Source of the DNA: Neoscytalidium dimidiatum
Lineage: Eukaryota; Ascomycota; Dothideomycetes; Botryosphaeriales; Botryosphaeriaceae
Direction: 5' to 3'
Assembly (NCBI GenBank): GCA_037367355.1
Contig: CM074696.1
Coordinates: forward strand, 1,426,001-1,490,000
Length of the DNA stretch: 64,000 bases
Shown: one piece after another, positions 31,569-42,692 of the stretch
Numbering within the stretch: position 1 is the first letter of the stretch
How the letters are laid out: every line of letters starts with the position of its first letter
The notes under the pieces: generated by a model
Told to the model about the DNA's origin: nothing
The model's database searches: none
What the model saw: only the letters and a program-made list of their open reading frames with translations
Translations under genes and position numbers: made by a program

Positions 31569-32970
31569 CTTTGCAGGTGGTAATTTTTTTTCTCCCCCCC
31601 TTGAGTCACCACTGCCCACAAAAGAAATCAAAACTCAGGGAAATGGAAATGAGACACAAGTAGATAAGGACTTGAGAATGTGGTGTGGTTGTTCTGGAGA
31701 TTGTTGGTGGTTGGGAAAAGATGCAAGGCGAAACGACAAGGCCTTTTTTTTCCACGATTAAGCTTTCTGGTGGCGGCCAAGGTCGAGAGGACGAGGACAA
31801 GTAATGCTTGAGCAAGGTCAAGACTGCAGGCCAGAAGATCGTTACGACTCGGCCCCGCTCCACCATCCAAATGTGGATCCGTTCCGCGGGCCATGGCGAG
31901 CGGAGACGCCGGGGAGAAGCGTTTTGCCATGTAAAAAGACGCATCGGCCCTCAACAGAGTAGTTGCATGCTCGTCGACGTTTCGAGGCGTGCAGTTCTCA
32001 TCAGTCAGCGGCGGCGGCGGCGAAGGCGACGGGTGCACGGCTGTGGCTTGTCAATCGGCGTCAATCAGAAGCGCCTCGTTCGTCAGCAGGTAATGCCGAA
32101 TCGGGGGAGGCCTCGCCGTGATTCCTGCGTTATCCGGCCCCACAGCGGATGCAGCCCGCGCGTGGAAAAAGGATTTTCATTTGGGATGACCGGCGTTTAT
32201 TACGTAGAAGGGCGAGGTTGTGCGCAGGTGGGAACAGGCGTCCGAAATCGCTGCAGCCCTTTGGGGCACGGTGTGTGGGAAGAAGTGGATCCGCTCTTCG
32301 GAGCTGATTTCGCGGCCAGGTCCGAGGGTTGAAGAAGGATGGTGGAGGTCCGGGGTTGGGCTGGAAAAGAATCTGCCGGCTCTTGATTTGCCGAGGCGTA
32401 CGTCATCCCGGGGGGGCAATCACCTGGAGATATTTCATCCGCGGGGACTCCTTGCCTGTCGAGATGGTGGGGTCCCCACGTTGCCTTTGCGTTGCCGCGT
32501 GGAGAATCGAGGATGATTAAATAGCCATCGGTGTCCGAGCTGGGGCGAGCCTTGATTCAAACCTTACCCGAGCGTAGTCGCTGTCTGATGGGCCGGAATG
32601 TGTGTACCTGTTCAGCACGGGTAACTGATGATTTGAAACACAGAAAGCATGCGCAGACACTCGGAAGACGAGATAGAATCCTCCGGTACGGAAACGATCT
32701 TTCTTTCAAACTAAGATTCACGTTCTCTCGACGGTTCATTCTCAAATCGGCCGGCCATGACTTGTCACGGTCTCCTTAGTGGAAGCAGCTCGATTCGGGT
32801 TTGCATCCATTCATCCGGCGACTCCACTTTCCTGACCCACAAGGGTAGAAGATTGGTGTGCGACTTCTATCGGGTATGCTGACGATAGCCGCTGCTTTAC
32901 CTTCCCGCTTCACTTCAGCCTCCACCCCTCGGAATACCCGGGTGGCTCATTCAATTCACTTCAGCCCGCC
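31569..32970. promoter_or_regulatory. Divergent upstream region permease / short-chain dehydrogenase
   Basis: This 1.4-kb region lies between two divergent genes. It contains short A, C and G runs, for example GGGGGG near 32411. No gene and no good QutA site were found. Confidence 0.4.
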
Positions 32971-33648
32971 ATGGCCGAGACTTCAACGGGAAAAGCTGCG
33001 ACGCCAGGACCTATTCAGGACAGGCTCTCCGGCAAAGTTGCCCTCATCACCGGAGGTGGAGGTGCGATAGGCTTGGCCACTGGCGTGCGCTTCGTCCTGG
33101 AAGGTGCACGAGTTGCGCTCGTCGACCTCAGTGCAGACACTTTAGCAGCTGCGAAGGAGCAAATCTCTGCCAGTCTGCCTGTAAGCCGCAACCTTGAGGA
33201 TGTTCTCTTTGCTGTGCAATGCGACGTCACGAATGACGCCGACGTGGAAAAGTGCGTGGCCCAAGTGGCAGGGAAATGGGGCCGAGTAGACTGCGCTTTC
33301 CTCAACGTCGGCATCAGTTACGCGAGCAAGAGCTTGCTCGAGACGACCGAGGACGAGTATGAGCGGGTCATGCGTGTCAATGTCAAATCAGTTCCGTCCG
33401 TCCTCGCTGCAGAACTCGGACAGCACGGCATTCGCGTCAATACAATCCACCCCAGCGGTGTCAATACGCCCATGTTCCGGTTGGCTTGGAGCGAAGAAAA
33501 GATTGAAGAGCTTAAAAGGGGCGTCCCTTTGGGGAGAGTAGCCGAGGTGGAAGATGTGTCCGGAGTCGTGAGCTGGCTGGCAAGCGAGGATGCCAAGTTC
33601 GTGAGCGGGGCGATGATCAAGATTGATGGAGGCAGCGTGTCGTTCTAA
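32971..33648 (+). CDS. Short-chain dehydrogenase lacking its catalytic segment
   Basis: A classical short-chain dehydrogenase/reductase with an internal deletion. The frame is open for 225 residues from a good start (CGCCATGG). The Rossmann part is normal: ALITGGGGAIGLATGVRF (TGxxxGxG), VDLSADT, CDVTND, and FLNVGIS in place of NNAG. After MRVNVKS the sequence jumps directly to VLAAELGQHGIRVNTIHPSG. The block of roughly 55 residues that normally carries the catalytic Ser and the YxxxK pair is absent. The C-terminus, MIKIDGGSVSF, is intact. Because no DNA lies between the two halves, an unspliced intron cannot supply the block. The protein is therefore probably inactive; treat it as a relic. 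Its former substrate is unknown. Confidence 0.75.
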   Translation: MAETSTGKAATPGPIQDRLSGKVALITGGGGAIGLATGVRFVLEGARVALVDLSADTLAAAKEQISASLPVSRNLEDVLFAVQCDVTNDADVEKCVAQVAGKWGRVDCAFLNVGISYASKSLLETTEDEYERVMRVNVKSVPSVLAAELGQHGIRVNTIHPSGVNTPMFRLAWSEEKIEELKRGVPLGRVAEVEDVSGVVSWLASEDAKFVSGAMIKIDGGSVSF

Positions 33649-33755
33649 AGTACCATTCACATAGCGTTCGCTATTGCTCCATGTGCAGCCCACGGAGATT
33701 CGGAAAGATGTTCATTCCTCGTTGCGCAGAGAAGTGGAGATGGCATACAAACGCA

Positions 33756-33808
33756 GTGGAGTGGAGTGGAGTGGAGTGGAGTGGAGTGGAGATATATATA
33801 TATATATA
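33756..33808. repeat. Compound microsatellite (GTGGA)7 followed by (AT)8
   Basis: Seven perfect GTGGA copies span 33756-33790 and are followed by an alternating AT tract to 33808. It lies between the dehydrogenase relic and the rhamnosidase relic. Confidence 0.95.
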
Positions 33809-33855
33809 AGCCTCTTGAAGCCGCGCTCTCTGTGTGGCCGGGACTGGAGAGCTCG

Positions 33856-36541
33856 TCATTTCGAGTATTGGAACTTATGGACACCGGAACCAACAATCCT
33901 CGCTTCCTGTTCCATATGCACTTCGGCAGTGGCGCCTGGAGGAATTCGGGCCTCAAGGCGCACCTGCCCATCCACGATCTTCCAGGAGCTCTTCGCCATG
34001 CCAAAGGGAGTGTCTCTCGTCGCAGAAGCGTACGTGAAACCCTCTCCTATCACTGGCGCAACTTTGATTCGTCGGTATCCAGGCTCAGCTGGAGACAATC
34101 CTGCCAAGCTTTCTTCCAGCCAGATCCCGAAAGCCCCAAGAGCATAGTGGTTGTGCGAGTAGCATGCGTTTCCTTTGCTGTCGTAGCCTTCCCACGTCTC
34201 CCAGAGTGTGGTTGCGTCATTTCCGAGCAGGCCTAGCCAGGATGGTTTGCTGTCCTGTAATAGCAGACGGAAGGCAACGTCAGCTCTGCCATTTGCCGTT
34301 AGCACATGTAGCAGCATCACCGTGCTAAGAAACCCTGTTCCAAGGTGAAAGTCGGCCTCCGCGATAAGTTCAACAAGACGAGCCACAGCTGCTGGCTTGT
34401 GCTCCGGCTTGACCAGGTCGAAAGCTATACCTCTGACATATTCGTCCTGTTTGTCGATCCCGATGCGGATTCCGGAACCTTTTTGGTGTACGAATGCAGT
34501 TTGCCAGGCAGTGCGGACGGAATTCGCCAGATTCTCGTAATGCGCAGCGTCATCCTCTGTCCCCAGAACTCTCGCCACCTTGGATAAGATCCGACTGGAG
34601 TGGGAAAGATATGCCGTAGAAATTGAAGGACTGCCGAAGAGCATCTGATAGAATAGTGACACGCCGGGGCTTTCACCGGGCCGCAGCCACTCTCCCCAGT
34701 GGAAACCAGTGTCGAGGATGTATTTCTCAAGCTCTCCGATTCCGGAGAGCCATCTTCTCCAGCTCTTCCCTTTACTTACAGTCCATTCCAAGTAGTCAAC
34801 CCATTTGCGCATGCAGTCATATTGTTTGTAGAGGATTCCTCTATCCCCGTAGTGTAGTGTTGGTAGACTGTCCACGGAAGCAGCACAGCAGCATCACCCC
34901 AACCGGTGGCGCTTGCCGTCATCCGCTGGAACCAAGTCAGCCCTCCAGAGAACGACGAAGATTCACTGGGTATAAAAGGAGGAATCCTCCCATCTGGAAG
35001 CTGCTCAAGAGCGACCGAACGCATGAAATGCCGGAAAAGCGACTGGCAATCAAGAAACATGGTGGCAGTGGGTGCGAATACTTGGATATCCCCTGTCCAA
35101 CCTGAGCGCTCTCGGGTTGGACAGTCAGTGGGTATGTCGGTGAAATTTGGGATGACGCTCCAATTCAAGTTGCGATAGAGGCGCTCCAAAGAAGGATTGG
35201 AGCACGCAAAGGTGCCGGCGCGCTGTAGTGCAGAAGAGAGCACCTTTCCTTCGACGTCCTCCGGATGCAGCGTGTAATTCAGACCCTGCACTTCCACAAA
35301 ACGGAACCCGTGAATGGTAAACCACGTTTCAACCCACGTTTCTTCTCCAGAGAGTATCACGGAATCCTGTTGAGAAGCAATCGAAAGTGGTGGGCAGAGA
35401 TAGGCGGTGTCCAGTTCTCCCGTTTTCGTCAAGACCTCGCTGAACGTCAGCAGCACGCGAGCACCTGCAGGTCCATTCAATTTTATCTTGATCCACCCTG
35501 CAAAGTTTTGGCCAAAGTCAACTATCTGCTTTCCCGAAGGAGCCCTGAAGACCTCTTTCGCAGGAAGACGCTTGACGCATTGGACCCTCTCCACTGATTC
35601 CGCAACGAGCTTTCGTGAATGCGATTGAAGGATTTCCACCTTTCCCAACTTCGATGCCCTTGCATCAAGGCTCGAAATACCCATCCAGTCGTTGTCACTG
35701 ATTCGTAAATCCACATGCTCCCCCAACTTCGGGTCCGACGATAGGATATGGCCAGAGCTGTACTTCCAGGTTTCGTCCGTGGCGAAGGTGACCCTTTCTC
35801 CAGCCGTCGTCGTGATCTCAAACTTGCCAAAGATGGCGAGCCGCTTGCCGTATTTCTCGCGCCCCCCCCCCCCCTTGGAATCCCAGGCTCCCACGAAACC
35901 GACCATCCCCAACGGCAACGCCGATGTAATTGGTGCCCGGGCGCAGATGCTCTGTGATGTCGTATGCCTGATACTCCACGATTGCATCAAAGGGCGTCCA
36001 TCGCAGAACGAGGGAATCACCGGTCACATTGTGACCGTTGATGAACAACCGGTACCACCCGAGAGCGCTGAAGTATGCTCTCCCGCGAGACGCGCTGCTT
36101 GAAAGGTCAAACCGCGCACAGAAGTGTGCGGCTTCCCTGCTGCCCCGTTGTTCTGACGGTGCTATCCATTGCGCTCGCCAACCGGAACCGATGACGGCCG
36201 TCTCGAAAAAGGTCGCCGGACTCCATTGAGTGGCTTGGTCCTTCGTGGTCCCAGACGCGAATCTTCCAAAAGTACCGGCTGTGGTTCCGGAGAGGCTTGC
36301 CGGAATACAGGATGCCGGCCTGGATATCAGAGACGACTTTGGTGCTCCCCCACAGAATCGAATCTTCTCCAAACGACGGGTCGGAGGCGACTTCAATTTC
36401 GTATGCGCTCTGTTTTACGTTTTGCTTCGTGCTCGAGATCTTCCACGAGAACTCGGGCTCGGGCGAATCAATTCCGAGCAGCTCCGTGAGGAGATTGGTT
36501 CGGAGGTGATACAAGTCCATTGCATGCCGCAAGGCTTCCAT
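33856..36541 (-). pseudogene. GH78 alpha-L-rhamnosidase, broken by three frame disruptions
   Basis: Homologous throughout to fungal GH78 enzymes that remove terminal L-rhamnose from plant glycosides. The N-terminal part (from 36541, LYHLRTNLLTELLGIDSPEP) reads in one frame to about 36245, where an extra base moves the frame to KDQATQWSPATFFETA. A second shift occurs in a 13-base C run (35862-35874, plus strand). A third lies at 34850-34859, where the 5-mer TAGTG is tandemly duplicated; removing one copy would restore Q-H-Y-G-D-R-G. Catalytic-domain marks survive: TDCPTRERSGWTGD, HWGEWLRPGE, LWETWEGYDSKG and HNHYALGAFG. Damage therefore looks recent. The C-run shift could be a sequencing error; the other two are harder to dismiss. 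No clear signal peptide was seen. Confidence 0.85.
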
Positions 36542-37146
36542 AGACGGGTGGCCGCTAAAAGGCTCCAGCGGAAGGACGGGCAGGGCGGAAACAAGAAGAT
36601 TTGTTCTGATGGGCCAGAAATGGGAGAGAGAGTAGAGCCTCGGTCGCGAGTGGATAACTTCGGCCCCCGCCGTAAATGCTTTAGTCACGCGAACGCTGAG
36701 CCCTGTTTGTCGTGAAAGTTTCTATTTTAAGCCTGTAGCTGTTCGATGTGGTAGTATTTGCTAGGACATAGACGTAAAAAATTGTCAATTTTCATGTTTC
36801 GCAGGGCGACACTTAACCTCACGGGAGATGTCCTGACTATAAATGAGGATTTGCCTAATGCGTTATGGTAGCAAAAGTTAGGCCATTGCAAAAAAAAAAA
36901 AAAAAAGGCTAGAGATCTTTCGGACACAAGTCCCAATAAAAAATTGCTATGCACCGCAGTGGAGCACCTACTTCTGATGCTCTAAAATGCCTAGTATTGC
37001 CTCAATCAACCGGCGCCAAATCTATATGCCTCTCATCTACATATCCACTAAACACAGAATAATCAATCAGGGTTAACCAGTAGGGAACAAGACTGCGCAA
37101 AAAGCCTTCTTTAGGCATTCCGCATCCCCATCATCTCCAATCACGT
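36542..37146. other. Intergenic region
   Basis: This 605-bp AT-rich stretch lies upstream of the rhamnosidase relic and downstream of the next permease. It contains a 17-base A run (36890-36906) but no gene. Confidence 0.5.
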
Positions 37147-39133
37147 CTACTGATGATACCTCGCCACGCCCGCCGTCTCCTGCACCACGCCCTCCCCGGC
37201 CATCGCCGCCTGCCTCTCCCTCCGCCTGATCCCACGATTCAACCACCAGTACTGCGCATTCGCCAAGACAGCAAAAACCAACCCCGTACTCGTCAAGCCC
37301 ACAATCGCTGTCCAGCCGGTCCTATACAGCGGCTTGTCGGAACTCTGAAATAGCTGCCCACCAATGATGCCGGCGGCGTTGGCGCTCATGATGAACAAAG
37401 CCATGGTAATACTGCGCTCAGCAGCCGAGCGGGCGTTGAGGGCGAGCCAGGAGCCGTTGACGGCGTGGTAGGTCATGGAGAAGGAGAGGGCGAGAGTGAG
37501 CACGGCGTAGCGGGCGTGGTCGTTGTCGCTGTGGATCAGGGCGCGGTTGGCGATGGTCACGGCCCACCAGATGGCGACGCCGAGCAGGACGAGCGGGCCG
37601 CGCAGACCAAAGTGATCGGCCAGGAGACCCCAGGATACGTTGAGGAATAGCGAGATCCAGCCGCCAACGGACACGAGTGCATTGGAAACGAGGCGTCCGT
37701 AGCCGAAGGAGCTGACGAGGGTTGGCGCATATGAGTTGAGCGTGTTGTTTGGCGCTATGGCGGTGAGGGTCAGCAGGAGATGCGCGTAGATGCGCCAGTT
37801 GGAGAGCTGATTGGAATTGTCGATTAGCTTTCGTTTAAGGCAGGGTTCCGTATGATTATCGGTAGCTTACAGCGTGACGGAGCTCGGCCCAGTCGATCCA
37901 CTTCTTTTTCTGCAGCTTGCGCGGGTCGTCGAAGAGGATGCGGCGGCGTAGGATATCAGCTTCACGCTCGGTGAAGTAGCGGAAACCCAGAATGCTCTTC
38001 GGTTCGAAGAGACTCTTTGGAAATGTGGTAGCAAAAAGGAAGCCAACTACGCAGGTGAACATGCCCTCAATCTGCGAATAATCAGCCAGAGTAGCAAGGG
38101 GTGTGGAAATGGCTACCTACTATAAAGAGCCACTGCCAGCCCGCGAGGCTTGCGACACCTCTCATGTGTAGACTGAACGCTGTTAGTCTTTGACTTATCG
38201 GATGTTATGCCTGCTACTTGGACACTCACATTCCATAGCCGATCAAACCGCTGCTTGCGACAGCAGTCAAGTTGCCAAGGAAGAATATCGAGAACCGTTT
38301 GCTCGTCTCGTCTCTCTTGTAGAACATGGAGATGGTGTATAAGCCGGCCGGAATAAAACCGGCCTCGCACAGGCCGAGAAGGATGCGGGTAGCCAAGTAC
38401 GCGGAAACACCCTTCTGGAAGGCTTGGAAGGTCGCGACAAGACCCCTTGTTATCACGTCAGCCGCTTTTTAGGAAGAACGCAAGCTGTGATTGGAACTTC
38501 TCCCACATACCATGCGACGATCTGGCCACTGATCCATTTTTGCGGGCCGATCCGGTACAGGATGAGGTTACTCGGAATCTGGGGTGCGTTTTAGTCCCGT
38601 GTGGTGTATCTAATAAAACGGCGTGGCAATGGTACCTCGAGAATCACGATACCGGCAGATAGCAGCTGCTGGCCGATGTTGAATTGGAACTGCGTAATTC
38701 CCACATCTTCCATGAAGTAGTCGGTCAAAGCGTTCCCGCTTTACGGATCGTCAATACGAGATAGCACATGGTTGTGGAGCGAAGGCACGTACATGTTCCC
38801 ACGGTCCAATTGGAGAGCGTAGAAACCGAGCACCAGTAACGGCATCACGATAGTGTCAAGCCTGATCGTGCTGCGTTAGTACGGCGGCACTGCAGATCAA
38901 GCCGGCGATCATGGCAGGTAGTCCAGATGGGCAAGAACATACTTTCGCACAAGCTGTTTCTCCTCATCTTCGGTCCAATCGATCTCGTCGTTCTCGCTGA
39001 GCGACGGGCTCTGGTCTTGAAGAGAGTCGTCTGTTACCGGTTTCTTCTCGTACGGATCGTTCGCGTCAGGGGGCAAGGAGGAAGGGTTGTCACGGCTGTA
39101 GTGACGAGCGTGCGAAGAAGAAGAAAATACCAT
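37147..39133 (-). CDS. MFS anion:cation symporter (Dal5/TNA1-like family)
   Basis: Plasma-membrane transporter of the allantoate/nicotinate permease family, which imports small organic anions. Eight exons close in frame: 39133-38943, 38861-38793, 38738-38636, 38578-38511, 38445-38230, 38172-38121, 38071-37871 and 37806-37147; 519 residues. Family marks are an acidic N-terminus (DEIDWTEDEEKQLVRK) and LDRGNIGNAL after helix 1. IPSNLILYRIGPQKWI, the EAGFIPAGLYTISMFY motif of helix 4 and GWQWLFIIEG also fit. The start at 39133 (AAGATGG) is chosen because an alternative upstream exon (39359-39131) cannot be spliced in frame to this one. Aromatic or carboxylic acids are plausible cargo next to a quinate cluster, but the substrate is not readable. 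Confidence 0.88.
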
Positions 39134-41080
39134 CTTGGGCCAAAAGCGGCTCGAAATCGGACGGCTCGTCCTTGACAGAAAAGATGGAGGGAGCAGCAGA
39201 CAGCCAGACGCGCGAGAAGGAGTCGGCGCGGCGGGCCAGGGAGGCCCTAAAAAACGACATGGTTTCTTGCAGAGCAGAGACATCAGATCTGGATCCACCA
39301 GATTCGGGGCCTGATGTTCTGCCTGCTGGGGGAGACGGCGACCTTGCGTGGTCCGCCATAGTGGGTGCGGCGATGGCAGCTAGCCTGGCGACGGGCGTTG
39401 ACGGGGTATGCGAGCAGGGGGCCCGGCAGCCTGAGAGGGCAACAAGGCGGCACGTGTGGGACGGGAGCGCATGCGGATAGCGCTCTGGGGCAGTTGTAAT
39501 TGCCGGTGTGGTTTGCGGAGGCGGGAAGTGATGAGCGCTGGTCGCAGGTGCAACGCGTCCGCCCAAGTCAAGCTCGGGAGACGTGTCGAATGGGAGTTGC
39601 GTCATCCCTGTCGCTCCCCTGTTGAGCCAATCACCATCGCCCGGCCTGCTTGATGCCATCTGCTGGAAGACTTGCGTGCTGAGCACAACATCGCCAGATC
39701 AGGTCGCCAGACGCCGCTCGCTCGTACCTGCCCGCTTACCATTTCAGAGCCATTGTAATTTTTATGGGCCCGGCCAATAGCTACAGCTTCGGTAGTCGGG
39801 AGTTTCGTGTGTTTCCGTGTGTTTCCCCAAAAGGGAACAAGTCTCTCACTGCTGCGTTACTTCGACCATCGCTTCGTTATATATTAATTGTAGCTTGGGG
39901 TTTTCGCACTGACGCGGCAATGTAATGAACGAAGAAAGAGCTGCAGCGGTAAGAGAGCTTGTCATATCCCAGCATCGCTGCTTCGACGGTCTCAAGCTAC
40001 AGCAAAAACAAAAGTTAGTGCCGACCCATTTCAATGTAACAACAAATTGCGTCACAGAAATGGTGCGCCCGTGATCAACAAACCCACAGTATGATATGCA
40101 TTATCAGGATGCCCCCCAACTCTCAGGCCCCCTGCGACACACCGATCTGATGCACCCTTTCCCCTCTTGTTAGAAGAGGAAGCTAGCCACGAGCAATTTA
40201 GGTGCCCCGAGATAAGGGATTGCATACCTTGCATACCGTCGTCATCGGTTCGTTGCCGCGTTTGGCCACGGAACAAAAAGCTTGTATACGCGGCCTGCAT
40301 GGCGCGGTGCCTCTTCTTCAATGGTGTGATGTTTGGGTTAGTGGCACCGTCGCTGACTTTCATTCCTCCTGTTTCAGGCCTTAGTCCACCATGGTGTTCT
40401 GACCCCTTCGGAGATCACTTATCACCGGATTACTTTTCGGACTAAGGCCGGGCAAGGAAAGCGTCTGGGTATTGCCTGATGTCAGTTCGGAATGCCCGAC
40501 TACAGGGTCATGCCCATTGTATGTCACCTTTGAACCATTTGCTGCTCTACTACAAGTAATCGTGCCCGCGCTGCATAAAGCAAAACACTACTGGAATTAG
40601 CTGTAAATCTAGTATTGCACAGAGCCGACACAGGACCGATTCATTGACACGTTCGCCATCTACCAGGAAGTTGACACCGAAGTGCTAGCTCAAGCCGTAT
40701 TCGATGGGACATTGTATCTGCTCGTTATCGTGATATCATTGCATAGTTATATTAATCCGATACAGTGAGGGTGTGGGGATGTGAAATTCGGCCGTCACCT
40801 GGAGGCGCTTCAAGATGGTGACTTCAGGTTTGGAAACAGTGACATACGAGAACGGACGGCACCAAGCCAATCATGATGAGCATGATACATATGTGAGATT
40901 CTGACGACATGTACAATGAAATCATAAGACGTCCTATCAACATAAAGGTAAACGAGTAGATGATAAAACAGCGAGTAGGGAGAAAGAGAGACGCACAGGA
41001 ATCAAACCCCTCAGAGAACCTTCAGCCCCAACCTTTACACCCAAACGATGAGAACGCCCCAAATATGACTGTCAACGCAA
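39134..41080. other. Gene-poor intergenic region
   Basis: About 1.9 kb between the permease promoter and the 3' end of the heme lyase gene. The half nearest the permease is GC-rich and contains an open frame of unclear status (39090-39686, minus). The rest is mixed composition, without a recognisable gene or repeat. Confidence 0.45.
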
Positions 41081-42114
41081 TTACCTTCTCCCAGCCTCAG
41101 CGGCCGCCCTCTGCGCCTGCAGCTGCTCCCTTATGCCGCTACCAACTGCCCTGTACCAGACATCACGACCCCAACGCACTGCCCTCTCAGCGGCCTGGCT
41201 GGGCGTATCGATGGCCGGCCTGACATCGAGGTAGAAAACCGGCATGCCGTTCTCCGGCTCTCCCTCATAATAGTCAATGACATACCTCCTCTCCACGCTC
41301 TCCCCGTTCGGCAGATTCCTCTGCACGAACCAATCGTGCCTATCAAACGGCGGCTCCGCGCTGAACTGGCTGGGCCACACCTGGCCCAGAAACCGCATCA
41401 TCCGCGCCTTCGGCGTCAGCTCGCCGGGCCTGCCCATGAACCTCGTCAGCCGCGGCGGCTGCGTCTCCCGGTCGGGCCACCGCTCGAGCAGCTCGCCGGC
41501 CAAGCTGCCCTCCTCGCCCCGCGCGCTCTCCTTCCAGCCGTTCGCGATGCCCTTGGCGAAGCGGCGCTCCCACTCCAGGATCTCGGCCCACGCCCCTTCG
41601 TTCAGGAAGTTGTGCACCGCGACCATGCTCTCGACCGCGTCCTGCGGCGTGTCCGTGTAGCCCTTGCGCAGCATCGCGTTGTACATCTGCTGCGGGCTCG
41701 GGTATTCCCAGTTGCCGCCGCCGTCGCCGCGAGGGATCGACGAGGCTTCGCGGTCGGTCGGCAGGTCGACGGTCTGGTGCGAGGCGCGCTCTTGAGAGAG
41801 ATTGGAGGGCATGAAGTTCAGCGGGTTGAGCTTCTCGAGGAGGCCGGACTTGTGAGTGGGCGCGTTGGTCGGGGCGGCATCGTTCTTCTTCTCCGGCGGG
41901 ACGTAGGGACATGCGCCGGCGGGCGTGGATTTCGGTGGTGCGGCGCCCTTCTTATGCATGGGGCAGCCGGGCTATATTCAGATCATTAGCAGAGTGATTC
42001 TCTGGATTCGGCTTTGAATGGACGACCTACGGGTGGAGAGGCATCGGAGGAGCGAGGAGGAGGGTGCGGGGCGACAGGCGTCGCCGGCTCAGGATCTGCC
42101 CAAAACCAACCCAT
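41081..42114 (-). CDS. Holocytochrome c synthase (cytochrome c heme lyase)
   Basis: Attaches heme covalently to apocytochrome c (or c1) in the mitochondrial intermembrane space. Exons 42114-42031 and 41971-41081 give 324 residues. The N-terminus MGWFWADPEP leads to two heme-regulatory Cys-Pro motifs, GCPMH (created at the splice junction) and ACPYVPP. The conserved core has NWEYPSPQQMYNAMLRKG, VHNFLNEGAWAEILEWE, LTRFMGRPGELTPKARM, PFDRHDWFVQRN and YVIDYYEG. No cleavable targeting sequence is expected for this family. I cannot decide by eye between the c and c1 lyase subtypes, so no symbol is given. Confidence 0.95.
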
Positions 42115-42692
42115 GATGAATGCTGTGTGAGGGAAGAAATCCGGGTCTAAGAATTAAAATATGAAGATCGAAGGCCGTGTGCTTTTGAATTGCACGGCGG
42201 CGATATTGAGGGAAGAAAGTTGCGGAGCAGGGGCCACTATGATGGCACGGAATGGCGCTATGGTCCCTTGGCTGTCCGCGGTTCCGACTCGCTCCCGGCA
42301 GTGACTTTATTCAAAGCTGCCGTGACTTCGAGTATCCACACTGGACTTTGCAGCAACTATTGTTCTCATGATGACCACCCGATTTCTCCCATCTTCTAAT
42401 CATAGATTTTTAATCAGGGTTCTCGACAAATACCCGGCATCTTATGTCATACTCGATCAATCCCATGCCCGTGACGGCTTTCGGTACTGTCGACGATTCT
42501 GCACAAGCGCGACTGTAATAATCAATAGCTGATTGGTCTGTCCTGATTTCTACATAATATGCTCTCTATATTCTAACACATGGTTATTTCCTGAAAGAAC
42601 GCCTTGAAATGCTTCACTCATGCCTCACACATGCTCGGAATTCTTCCATAGTAGACTCCGGCGGGAATCATCAAAAGTTCTTCCCATCCGAT
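42115..42692. other. Intergenic region
   Basis: This 578-bp stretch holds the heme lyase promoter and the 3' end of the UFD1-domain gene. Nothing else is seen. Confidence 0.5.

Noticed and set aside
33756..33808. CRISPR-like or regulatory tandem array
   Set aside because: Simple microsatellite with no spacers; the genome is eukaryotic.
39090..39686. Upstream exon for the Dal5-like permease (with MSFFRASLARR)
   Set aside because: Its only good donor (39130) and the acceptor at 39096 leave the two frames out of register; the start at 39133 needs no such exon. It still looks protein-like, so a transcript test would settle it.
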